Of a stretch of DNA of 6,733 nt, positions 1 to 6,331 are shown piece by piece. The position numbers were made by a program, and so were the translations under genes. The notes under the pieces are model-generated. The model worked only from the letters and a program-made list of their open reading frames with translations. It searched no databases and was not told the origin of the DNA. Within the stretch, counting starts at the first letter, position 1; every line of letters begins with the position of its first letter. The DNA is taken from positions 1 through 6,733 of the forward strand of contig JACROX010000103.1 of NCBI GenBank assembly GCA_016214225.1, given 5' to 3'. Origin of the DNA: Candidatus Peregrinibacteria bacterium. Lineage in GTDB: Bacteria; Patescibacteriota; Gracilibacteria; UBA1369; LOWO2-01-FULL-3.

Positions 1-119
1 ACGTCGAATTCCCTCGTCCATATTGCCTTACATAGCTCATGCAAACATTCTATGTACACCCCACAAAAAATTCAATTCCTTTTGCATATGCCAAAATTTA
101 CACTTCATGAAATATCTTT
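1..119. other. Unassigned flank at window edge
   Basis: I see no gene here. The only structure is a perfect 7-bp inverted repeat, TACATAG at 29-35 and CTATGTA at 50-56 with a 14-base spacer, and an 8-bp palindrome GCATATGC at 84-91. Neither is followed by a T-run, so they do not look like an intrinsic terminator. A TTGCAT at 82-87 has no convincing -10 partner. The stretch could carry a promoter for the small frame that starts at 120, but this is not supported by a clear motif pair. Confidence 0.3.
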
Positions 120-299
120 ATGTCAAATCACGAAAGTCAGGTTCTAAAAGTAATCCCGCGCGCCATGGTTATAGCAACGGATAAATTACCTGAAATGACT
201 TTCGGGAAAGTTTCCAAAATAATCAAAGATACGCAAACCAAGGCCCTCCACGCGATAGAAAGCGTCGGAGGAGGAGGCGGAGAAGCCCATGCGCACTAA
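120..299 (+). CDS. Possible 59-aa small protein with Gly-rich, His-containing tail (hypothetical)
   Basis: An open frame from ATG at 120 to TAA at 297-299 encodes 59 residues; an in-frame stop at 108-110 bounds it upstream. A shorter version could begin at the internal ATG at 165. The middle reads like a short amphipathic, lysine-rich segment (KVSKIIKDTQTKALHAIESV), followed by five glycines and the C-terminal EAHAH, which could bind metal or simply be a flexible tail. There is no signal peptide, no membrane segment and no family I recognise. No Shine-Dalgarno precedes it, but none of the genes here has one. Against a real gene: two inverted repeats lie inside the frame (131-142 with 188-204, and 245-271), which could mean the DNA encodes a structured RNA instead. 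It may also be chance, since a frame of this length is not rare. Treat as tentative. Confidence 0.35.
   Translation: MSNHESQVLKVIPRAMVIATDKLPEMTFGKVSKIIKDTQTKALHAIESVGGGGGEAHAH
131..204. repeat. Inverted repeat with arms 131-142 and 188-204
   Basis: CGAAAGTC at 131-138 is the exact reverse complement of GACTTTCG at 197-204. The adjoining AGGT at 139-142 matches ACCT at 188-191, leaving a five-base bulge on the right side. The pairing would give a 12-bp interrupted stem closing a loop of about 45 bases. It lies inside the possible 59-aa frame. It may be part of a structured transcript or a chance match. Confidence 0.4.
245..271. repeat. GC-rich hairpin, 9-bp stem with one bulge
   Basis: CCTCCACGC at 245-253 pairs with GCGT at 262-265 and GGAGG at 267-271, with C266 bulged and an eight-base loop (GATAGAAA). 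This is one of the strongest local hairpins in the leftmost 500 bases. No T-run follows, so it is not a classical intrinsic terminator. Its position in the possible small frame leaves its meaning open. Confidence 0.45.
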
Positions 300-323
300 G
301 TAACTGATAAAAAAATTTAGTAT

Positions 324-470
324 GTATTTTGGAGGTATGTGCAAATTTTTTTCGGAATTTGTGCCAGTTATTTTGCCCTCATGAGAGCAAAATATAGCGA
401 GGCCGTACATGCTAGGCCGAGCGTCTTTACTGGCACTGATGAAAAAAATTTGTACATGCATCCAAAATAC
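324..470. repeat. 147-bp compound inverted-repeat element (MITE/REP-like candidate)
   Basis: The outer arms 324-353 and 441-470 are reverse complements at 27 of 30 positions; two of the three mismatches would be G-U pairs in RNA. An inner 8-bp stem follows, GTGCCAGT at 361-368 with ACTGGCAC at 429-436, across an asymmetric internal loop. Inside that sit a near-palindrome at 370-393 (11 of 12 pairs, centred on CTCATGAG) and a small GGCC...GGCC hairpin at 401-418. Together they fold as a closed stem carrying two branches. It lies between the possible 59-aa frame and the stop of the leftward beta-propeller gene, 10 bp beyond that stop. No obvious target-site duplication is visible: TTAG at 317-320 and CTAA at 477-480 are inverted, not direct. 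It could be a non-autonomous mobile repeat, an RNA processing signal, or a bidirectional 3'-end structure. Two spurious frames over it have similar peptides because the arms mirror each other. Confidence 0.8.
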
Positions 471-480
471 CAACACCTAA

Positions 481-2961
481 TTATTCCGACAAATTCACTT
501 CCTTCACATCCTTCAAATCACTCATTTGATTCGCCTTCACTTTGCTGAACGATGTCGTATAAAAATAATTTCCAACATATAAAATACGCTCTATGTCTTT
601 CCCGTAACCGTTTGCGGCGAATTCTCCCGCGTTATAATGAGTGATGGATCCACGCAATTTAAAACCATTTTCAATACTCACGTCATACACATACGCGCCT
701 TGCTCCGAAGGGTATCCATAGGTAAAATCGACGGATGAACCGTTTTTAACATCATCGGCAAGAACATAAACACTCGCGGGGAAAGCCATAAATCCTTTTT
801 CTTTATCAAATAAAAATGCCTTATGGTCCCAACTTACGGGACTGTATGTTCCCCTGTCTCCAAGCGTAATTTTATGCAACTCTTTTGGACTGTTCACGTC
901 TGTAACATCAAACATCGCGATTTTTATGCCTGAAAACCAAGCAAAATCACCGGTACTTGAATCGGAAGTATCAAAACCGAATCCTATCAAATGATTTTCG
1001 TCATAAGGATGAAGATAATCACTCACCCCCTGAATTTTCAATTGACCTAAAATTTTCGGACTTTTCGGATCTTTTAAATCCGCGACAAAAAGCGGATCCA
1101 CTTTTTTAAACGTAACAACATAAGCCCTATCCCCCACGTATCTCACGGAATAAATTTTTTCTTTCTGCGCGAATCCTTCAATTTTACCCGTCACATTCAA
1201 ATCCTTATCAAGAACATATAAATTATTCGCGGAAGAACCGGAGTCTCCCCATATATTTCCGGACGTAGTGGCGATTCTGAAATAATCACCGCTTTCATCC
1301 ATCGAAAACTGATTTAAAATAGTTCCCGGCACAACACCTGTTCCCGCGTATTTTACCTTGGCGCCGGCCAATTCAAATTTATGAACAAAAGTCGCTTCGG
1401 GCGAAACAGGTGCGAAATATTGCCCGTAATTTCTGTATTTCGGATCCACGACATACAAATTATTCTGAGAACTGTAAATATTTTCACCGCTTCCGATAAT
1501 TACTTCCCTCGAAATATCGCCACTGGCTCCAATAGGGATGCCCGCCACAGTCGTATAATTAACACTATCTATAATCCCGGGAAGATACTTTACGTCTTTA
1601 CACGAAACGGCATCCGACACTTTTCCGGATTTTGAATCGGCAAACAAAGGCAAAACAGCCGCGGAAACCCCATTTTTCAACTGATTTGCAAAATAATAAT
1701 TATTCCTGTTGGAAACAAGATAAACACTGTCTCCAACTCTTCTTGAAGAAACATAACTTCCATCAACCGAAACTTCTCTCAAAAGTTTTTCTTTTGAACG
1801 GTCGGAAATATCAAAAATATAAACACGGGATAATGTCCCGTAATAATCATAATCAGCCGGCATCACGGCCTTGCTCGCACTTTCACTGCCGTTAAGGAAA
1901 TTAAAACTGTAAGAATTCCCGACAACAATTAATTTATCTCCATCAACATACATTTCACTCGGATAAAAAGATGTATCGGCAAATTTAATTGTATTAATTT
2001 CGGCAAGTCCGCTTGGAGGATAAGCTTCCACGATTTTCACATTCGAACCTTTCGCGATATAAATATATTTACCGTCATTTTTAACAATATCTCCTTCATC
2101 AACGCCTTGAACTTGAATATTCGTGGAAGAATAATTTTGCGCGGGAGCGGAAGTCGAAGGAGCAGACGCTGAAGGCGCAATTTCTGCCGCGCCTTTTCCT
2201 GTAGACACAGTATCCACAACCATCCCGCCTTTTTCCTCCATCATAATACCGAAATATTGATTTGAATTATCTTTAATATAAGACTGAAGCTCATCACATG
2301 AAGAAAAATTCACAAGATTATGGCCGTAATCCGAAATAGCTTTCCCTGATTTAAGATTGTCATAAGTGTTTGAAATTTTATATGTAATACCGTTTCCGAT
2401 TCTCCAAACAATTTCAGACATATCCCCTCTTGTAAGAACATGATCGAATTTTTCGACATTGAAAGGAATCGCGTCCTTTGCCGCCAAAGCCTTTACGTAA
2501 GGCCCAAACCATGGATCATTTTTATCCACGGTTAAATCCAATTTAAAAGTATTCGCGATAATTTTGCTCGCTTCGGAAAAATTAATTTCTTTTTCGGGCT
2601 TAAAAGTGCCATCGCTGTAACCGCTCACAACACCAAGCTTTGTAGCCGCGCAAACATAAGGAGCAAACCACTGCGACTTCACGTCCTTATAACAATTATC
2701 ACCTTCACCTTCATATTTCGCCGCCTTCATTACGATTTTTAAAAACTCCGCGCGATTAATTGTTTTCGCGGGTTGAAAAGTAGAGTCGCCGTAACCAACA
2801 ACTATCTTATTATCTTTCAAATAAGTTATAGCCTTAACATTGGAATTTATAGGATTAACATCGGCAAAAAGCACGCCGCCGCCAAATGCAATATTCGTAC
2901 CGGAAAAAGAAAACATACTAACAAGAACCGAAATCAAGGCAATGATTTTTTTTGATTTCAT
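481..2961 (-). CDS. Secreted SLH-repeat protein with C-terminal Beta_propel domain
   Basis: An 826-residue exported surface protein. Residues 1 to about 33 look like a signal peptide (positive KSKK, then a hydrophobic run), with a plausible cleavage near LFA/DV. SLH repeats follow: about 32-81 (FADV..., VVGYGDSTFQPAKTINRAEF), about 90-140 (YKDV..., VVSGYSDGTFKPEKEINFSEA), and a degenerate third at about 147-188 (PWFGPYV..., LTRGDMSEIVWRI). SLH repeats usually anchor proteins non-covalently to cell-wall polymers. A Ser/Ala/Pro linker lies at about 258-277. The PF09826 hallmarks are clear: FSSCDELQSYI at 219-229, STNIQVQGVDEGDIVKNDGKYIY at 279-301 (shown here in full only as a landmark of the domain), and the YSVRYVGDRAYVVTF, DPLFVADL and YLHPYDENHLIGFG stretch at 604-662. 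The binding partner of this family is unknown to me; adhesion or scaffolding is inference. C90 and C104 within SLH2 might form a disulfide. The start follows the promoter at 2993-3022; no Shine-Dalgarno. Monocistronic in this window, divergent from the suf operon. Confidence 0.93.
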   Translation of the reverse strand: MKSKKIIALISVLVSMFSFSGTNIAFGGGVLFADVNPINSNVKAITYLKDNKIVVGYGDSTFQPAKTINRAEFLKIVMKAAKYEGEGDNCYKDVKSQWFAPYVCAATKLGVVSGYSDGTFKPEKEINFSEASKIIANTFKLDLTVDKNDPWFGPYVKALAAKDAIPFNVEKFDHVLTRGDMSEIVWRIGNGITYKISNTYDNLKSGKAISDYGHNLVNFSSCDELQSYIKDNSNQYFGIMMEEKGGMVVDTVSTGKGAAEIAPSASAPSTSAPAQNYSSTNIQVQGVDEGDIVKNDGKYIYIAKGSNVKIVEAYPPSGLAEINTIKFADTSFYPSEMYVDGDKLIVVGNSYSFNFLNGSESASKAVMPADYDYYGTLSRVYIFDISDRSKEKLLREVSVDGSYVSSRRVGDSVYLVSNRNNYYFANQLKNGVSAAVLPLFADSKSGKVSDAVSCKDVKYLPGIIDSVNYTTVAGIPIGASGDISREVIIGSGENIYSSQNNLYVVDPKYRNYGQYFAPVSPEATFVHKFELAGAKVKYAGTGVVPGTILNQFSMDESGDYFRIATTSGNIWGDSGSSANNLYVLDKDLNVTGKIEGFAQKEKIYSVRYVGDRAYVVTFKKVDPLFVADLKDPKSPKILGQLKIQGVSDYLHPYDENHLIGFGFDTSDSSTGDFAWFSGIKIAMFDVTDVNSPKELHKITLGDRGTYSPVSWDHKAFLFDKEKGFMAFPASVYVLADDVKNGSSVDFTYGYPSEQGAYVYDVSIENGFKLRGSITHYNAGEFAANGYGKDIERILYVGNYFYTTSFSKVKANQMSDLKDVKEVNLSE

Positions 2962-2992
2962 ATAAATTATATTTAGAAATTAACTTAAAACG

Positions 2993-3022
2993 AATATAGC
3001 AAAATTCATCTAATATTGACAA
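2993..3022 (-). promoter_or_regulatory. Predicted promoter of the SLH/beta-propeller gene
   Basis: On the minus strand TTGTCA (3022-3017) and TATATT (2998-2993) are separated by 18 bp, a good sigma-70-type match. Initiation about seven bases on would leave a leader of roughly 25 bases before the ATG at 2961. The -35 hexamer overlaps the -35 of the rightward promoter. Confidence 0.6.
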
Positions 3023-3044
3023 TCTTCTCCCCATCCACTAAATT
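3016..3044 (+). promoter_or_regulatory. Predicted promoter of the Rrf2-sufCBDS operon
   Basis: A consensus TTGACA at 3016-3021 and TAAATT at 3039-3044 are separated by exactly 17 bp. Transcription would start near 3051, leaving a leader of about 20 bases before the ATG at 3071. No other good promoter is seen between here and sufS, and the genes are tightly packed, so it probably drives the whole operon. Confidence 0.7.
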
Positions 3045-3066
3045 TAAAGTCCAATCTAGACTAAAT
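3037..3066. promoter_or_regulatory. Candidate operator for the Rrf2 regulator
   Basis: AGTC at 3048-3051 and GACT at 3059-3062 form a short inverted repeat over the predicted transcription start. Flanking it, ACTAAAT occurs twice in direct orientation, at 3037-3043 (overlapping the -10) and 3060-3066. Binding here would block initiation, as expected for autorepression by an IscR-like protein. IscR type 1 sites also use GACT and AGTC half elements, but in the opposite order, so this is not a match to that motif. Short repeats like these can arise by chance. Confidence 0.35.
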
Positions 3067-3070
3067 CAGT

Positions 3071-3508
3071 ATGAATAAGAATTGCGGAAAATATCACAGT
3101 GGAGCATTGCATCTCACTCAAAAAGTTGACTATGGCCTGACATTATTAATAGCTCTGGCAAGCAATAAAACAGGCGCCACAAGTTCAATCAGAGCTGTTA
3201 CAAAAGAAGAGAACCTGTCATTTTCATTTTTACAAAAAATAGCGAGAGAACTGGAAAAATCCGGAATTATCGTAGCCGAAAGAGGTAAATTCGGCGGATA
3301 CAGACTCACAAAGAAACCGGAAAAACTGCTGTTAAAAGAAATAATTGAAGCATTGGAAGGCCCTGTCGCCATAGTCCCATGCCTGAAAAAAACATCGGAA
3401 ACTTTATGCCGCAGAAAAACACACTGCAAAATCAAGAAAAAACTGGACGGCTTAAACATGGAAATTCAGAATTTATTGCTTTCAAAAAGTCTAAAAACAT
3501 TTATGTAA
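3071..3508 (+). CDS. Rrf2/IscR-family transcriptional regulator, probable Fe-S sensor
   Basis: A 145-residue winged-helix regulator of the Rrf2 family. The family start motif appears at residues 13-30 (LHLTQKVDYGLTLLIALA), the recognition region at about 37-65 (SIRAVTKEENLSFSFLQKIARELEKSG), and the wing at 72-79 (GKFGGYRL), followed by KEIIEALEGP, which begins the dimerisation helix. Cysteines C104, C113 and C119 (C-X8-C-X5-C) sit where IscR has its C-X5-C-X5-C cluster ligands, so cluster binding is likely, with wider first spacing. The first 12 residues, including C5 and H9, extend beyond the usual N-terminus; TTG at 3107 would give a canonical-length protein but has only a GGAG two bases upstream, so ATG 3071 is kept. 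First gene of the operon, 5 bp before sufC, behind a consensus promoter. It probably represses suf when clusters are plentiful. Codon choice differs from its neighbours. Confidence 0.92.
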   Translation: MNKNCGKYHSGALHLTQKVDYGLTLLIALASNKTGATSSIRAVTKEENLSFSFLQKIARELEKSGIIVAERGKFGGYRLTKKPEKLLLKEIIEALEGPVAIVPCLKKTSETLCRRKTHCKIKKKLDGLNMEIQNLLLSKSLKTFM

Positions 3509-3513
3509 GCGCT

Positions 3514-4272
3514 ATGATAAACATATTGGAAATAAACAATCTGCACGCGAAAGTTGAAAATCTCAAAATATTAAAAGGGATTGATTTAAAAATAAAATCG
3601 GGCGAAATTCACGCGATAATGGGCCCGAATGGATCGGGGAAAAGCACGCTCTGCAACGTCCTCATGGGGCATCCGAAATATAAAGCCACAGAGGGAACGG
3701 CAAAATTAAACGGTAAAAATCTTCTTACTCTTGACCCGAATGAAAGAGCAAATCTCGGAGTTTTTATGGCATTTCAGCATCCGATAGAAATTCCGGGAGT
3801 AACAATCGGAAATTTTCTTCGACTGGCCAAAAACGCGAATATCAAAGCGACATCAAAAAAAGCGGCGCCGCTTTCTCCGCACGAATTCATGCGAGACTTA
3901 AAAAAATCCATCGCTCTTTTAAAAACGGATGAAAATATAATCACAAGATCGCTTAACGAAGGATTTTCCGGAGGAGAAAAAAAGAAAGCGGAGATAATGC
4001 AAATGGCCGTTCTTGAGCCAAAAATCGCGCTATTGGATGAAATAGATTCGGGACTCGACATTGATGCTTTAAAAATAACGGCGACGGCGATAATGGAAAT
4101 TTTCAAAAAAACAAAACCGGCAATTTTATTGATTACGCATTATCAAAGAATTTTAAATTACATCACTCCAAATTTCGTGCACATAATGTCCGAAGGGAAA
4201 ATAATAAAATCGGGCGACAGGAAATTGGCTCTGGAAATAGAAAAACACGGCTATCAAAAATATTTAAAATAA
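3514..4272 (+). CDS. sufC: SufC, ABC-type ATPase of the SUF Fe-S assembly complex
   Basis: A 252-residue cytoplasmic ATPase that binds SufB and SufD; ATP-driven dimerisation reshapes the SufBCD complex during cluster assembly. All ABC motifs are intact: Walker [10 protein letters not shown] at 37-45, Q-loop Q88 in FMAFQHP, signature FSGGEKKK at 151-158 (the SufC-type form), Walker [13 protein letters not shown] at 171-182 with catalytic E176, and switch H209 in ITHYQRIL. SufC-specific stretches such as the LMGHPKY segment after Walker A also fit. Length is normal for the family. The open frame extends upstream to 3379, inside the Rrf2 gene, but homologous sequence begins at the ATG at 3514, which sits 5 bp after the Rrf2 stop. 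No Shine-Dalgarno is visible, so translational coupling is likely. sufB begins 7 bp after its stop. Confidence 0.97.
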   Translation: MINILEINNLHAKVENLKILKGIDLKIKSGEIHAIMGPNGSGKSTLCNVLMGHPKYKATEGTAKLNGKNLLTLDPNERANLGVFMAFQHPIEIPGVTIGNFLRLAKNANIKATSKKAAPLSPHEFMRDLKKSIALLKTDENIITRSLNEGFSGGEKKKAEIMQMAVLEPKIALLDEIDSGLDIDALKITATAIMEIFKKTKPAILLITHYQRILNYITPNFVHIMSEGKIIKSGDRKLALEIEKHGYQKYLK

Positions 4273-4279
4273 TTTTCGC

Positions 4280-5698
4280 ATGGCGGTTCCAGTAAAAACT
4301 AAAAAATTGGTTTCAAAAACTTTTGGAAATTATAAATTCGGATTTAACACAAAATCCAAGAGTGTGTATAAAAGCCCGAAAGGATTAACGCAAGAAACGG
4401 TCGAAAGAATTTCCAAAATCAAAAACGAACCGAAATTCATGCTCGATTTCAGACTTCAGGCATACGAAATATTTTTGAAAAAACAAATGCCGGCATGGAG
4501 CGCTGATTTGAGCGGAATGAATTTCAATAAAATTCACTACTACATCCGTCCGCAGGACAAAGCCAAAACAGACTGGAAAGACGTGCCGAAAGAAATCAAA
4601 AAAACTTTCGACAGACTTGGAGTTCCCGAGTCGGAAAGAAAATTTTTGGCCGGATCGGGCGCGCAATTTGAATCGGAAGTTATATATCACTCGCTCCAAA
4701 AAAAACTGCGGGATCAAGGAGTGATTTTTGAATCAACCGATGTCGCGCTGCAAAAATATCCAGAATTTTTCAAGGAATATTTCGGGAAAATCATACCGAT
4801 GACGGACAACAAATTCGCCGCGTTGAATTCAGCGGTTTGGTCGGGCGGCTCATTCATCTATATACCAAAAGGCGTACATGTCGAACTCCCGCTTCAGGCC
4901 TATTTCAGAATAAACGCGGAGAATATGGGACAGTTTGAAAGAACACTTATAATCGCGGATGAAGACAGCTCGGTTCACTATGTTGAAGGATGCACAGCGC
5001 CTGTTTATTCCACGGATTCTTTACACTCGGCGGTTGTTGAAATTGTCGTTAAAAAAAACGCGCGCGTCCAGTACACGACAATTCAAAACTGGTCAAACAA
5101 CGTATACAATTTAGTAACAAAAAGAGCGTTCGCATACGAAAACGCAGAGATGATTTGGCTGGACTGCAACCTCGGATCAAAAGTTACGATGAAATATCCG
5201 GCGGTATTTTTGCTTGGAGAACACGCGAAAGGAGAAGTTCAATCCTTGGCTTTCGCGGGCGCGAATCAACATCAAGACGCGGGCGCGAAAATGATACACG
5301 CGGCTCCGAACACAAGTTCAAAAATAGTTTCAAAATCAATCAGCAAAGCAGGAGGCAGGGCAACATACCGCGGACTTGTTAAGGTAACGAAAACAGCAAA
5401 AAACATTAAAAGCCACATAACTTGCGACGCGCTTTTATTGGACAAAGATTCCAGATCGGACACCTATCCGACAATGGACGTGGATCAAGAAAATGTGGCG
5501 ATCGCTCATGAAGCGACAGTTTTTAAAATCGGAGAAGATCAACTTTTCTATCTCATGTCAAAGGGCTTAACCGAGGCGGAATCGGCATCCGCGATAGTAA
5601 ACGGATTCGCGAAACCGATAGTAAAACAATTACCGATGGAATACGCAATAGAATTAAATCGACTAATCGAAATGGAAATGGAGGGATCCGTAGGCTGA
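4280..5698 (+). CDS. sufB: SufB, Fe-S cluster scaffold subunit
   Basis: A 472-residue scaffold on which the nascent Fe-S cluster forms within SufBCD. The N-terminal helical region (about 35-170) is followed by the beta-helix core. Diagnostic segments include [25 protein letters not shown] at 188-212, YVEGCTAP with C238 (counterpart of E. coli C254, the sulfur-accepting cysteine), [16 protein letters not shown] at 267-282, and [10 protein letters not shown]. Near the C-terminus C382 in HITCDALL corresponds to E. coli C405, and H410-E411 in AHEAT match the conserved pair around E434, followed by [10 protein letters not shown]. All residues thought essential are therefore present. It is slightly shorter than E. 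coli SufB (about 495). The TGA stop follows the conserved MEGSVG ending, showing that TGA is read as stop. It lies 7 bp after sufC and 18 bp before sufD. Confidence 0.97.
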   Translation: MAVPVKTKKLVSKTFGNYKFGFNTKSKSVYKSPKGLTQETVERISKIKNEPKFMLDFRLQAYEIFLKKQMPAWSADLSGMNFNKIHYYIRPQDKAKTDWKDVPKEIKKTFDRLGVPESERKFLAGSGAQFESEVIYHSLQKKLRDQGVIFESTDVALQKYPEFFKEYFGKIIPMTDNKFAALNSAVWSGGSFIYIPKGVHVELPLQAYFRINAENMGQFERTLIIADEDSSVHYVEGCTAPVYSTDSLHSAVVEIVVKKNARVQYTTIQNWSNNVYNLVTKRAFAYENAEMIWLDCNLGSKVTMKYPAVFLLGEHAKGEVQSLAFAGANQHQDAGAKMIHAAPNTSSKIVSKSISKAGGRATYRGLVKVTKTAKNIKSHITCDALLLDKDSRSDTYPTMDVDQENVAIAHEATVFKIGEDQLFYLMSKGLTEAESASAIVNGFAKPIVKQLPMEYAIELNRLIEMEMEGSVG

Positions 5699-5716
5699 TT
5701 TTTTACAAAACACGCA

Positions 5717-6331
5717 ATGACAAAATTCACTCACACAATTAAGGCGCTCCCGAAAATCTGGAAAATTCCGGACAATAAAAAACTGCAAATTATGTCTGAA
5801 AAACTTACAACAAGCGAAATACATCTCGGGAAAAACACGGAACTCAATCTGATTGTTTTTTTAAAAAAGGGCTGGGACAAAAATCAGGAACAAAAATTCA
5901 TACTTGAAGGGGAAAACTCAAAAATAAATTTCACGTGCGCGATAATGGGAAAAGGCAAAAACAATTTTTCATTTCAGACGACATCTCAACATAAAGCAAA
6001 GAACACAAAGGCGGATTTTCTCGTAAGAGCCGTGCTTTTTGACGAATCAAAAGTGAATTATCTTGGGAATATACAAATAGAGAAAGGCGCGGAAATGTCA
6101 TCGGCGCATCTGTCTCATGACAGCCTTATTCTCTCGGAAAAAGCAAAAACAAAAACAACGCCGTCTCTGGAAATAAAAGCGGACAACGTAAAAGCGGGAC
6201 ACAGCGCAACAATTGGGAAAATAGATGAAAATATAATATTCTATATGCAAACGCGCGGACTCAACACAAAAAATTGCAAAAAATTAATAATAGAAAATTT
6301 CATAAAATCATGTTTGACGCGAAAAAATTAA
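5717..6331 (+). CDS. sufD: Short SufD, SUF complex subunit
   Basis: A 204-residue SufD homologue, about half the usual length (E. coli about 423). It is the SufB partner in the SufBC2D complex. The C-terminal half is clearly SufD: VNYLGNIQIEKGAEMSSAHLS at 113-133, LILSEKAKTKTTPSLEIKAD at 137-156, then NVKAGHSATIGKIDENIIFYMQTRGL at 157-182. H162 matches the essential E. coli H360, while A160 replaces E. coli C358, as in some other SufD proteins. The N-terminal helical domain and part of the beta-helix are missing, leaving about one turn set (35-110) before the conserved part. No remnant of a longer frame is seen in the 18-bp gap after sufB, so it looks like a natural short form and not a frameshift. 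The ATG at 5717 is the first in frame; M26 is an alternative. Its last 22 bases overlap sufS. Confidence 0.9.
   Translation: MTKFTHTIKALPKIWKIPDNKKLQIMSEKLTTSEIHLGKNTELNLIVFLKKGWDKNQEQKFILEGENSKINFTCAIMGKGKNNFSFQTTSQHKAKNTKADFLVRAVLFDESKVNYLGNIQIEKGAEMSSAHLSHDSLILSEKAKTKTTPSLEIKADNVKAGHSATIGKIDENIIFYMQTRGLNTKNCKKLIIENFIKSCLTRKN

Noticed and set aside
29..56. 7-bp inverted repeat TACATAG/CTATGTA as terminator or operator
   Set aside because: Short, AT-rich, 14-base loop, no T-run and no adjacent supported gene; could be chance.
324..470. Simple intrinsic terminator for the beta-propeller gene
   Set aside because: The arms carry A- and T-runs inside the stem, not a GC-rich stem followed by a T-run, and the element is far larger and branched. 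A 3'-end role is still possible but not as a classical terminator.
186..476. 96-codon minus-strand frame
   Set aside because: It runs across the inverted-repeat element and the possible small gene; its two ends resemble the opposite-strand frame only because the repeat arms mirror each other. No domain or plausible start context.
1..480. Known structured RNA (tmRNA, RNase P RNA, SRP RNA, tRNA)
   Set aside because: I looked for the conserved core motifs of each and found none; the local stems do not match those folds.
339..548. 69-codon plus-strand frame
   Set aside because: It starts inside the left repeat arm and runs into the antisense of the beta-propeller gene's 3' end. A by-product of the repeat.
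1381..1895. Two plus-strand frames of 84 and 87 codons
   Set aside because: Both are antisense to the well-supported beta-propeller domain and show no family features.
3379..3513. 45-codon upstream extension of the sufC frame
   Set aside because: It lies within the Rrf2 coding sequence in another frame. SufC homology begins at the ATG at 3514, right after the Rrf2 stop.
5696..5698. TGA read as glycine (Gracilibacteria/Absconditabacteria code)
   Set aside because: sufB ends at this TGA directly after the conserved MEGSVG terminus, and all other frames close without needing recoding, so the standard bacterial code fits.
3130..5730. Minus-strand frames of 60-110 codons opposite the suf genes
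   Set aside because: All are antisense shadows of strongly identified genes, with no recognisable motifs of their own.
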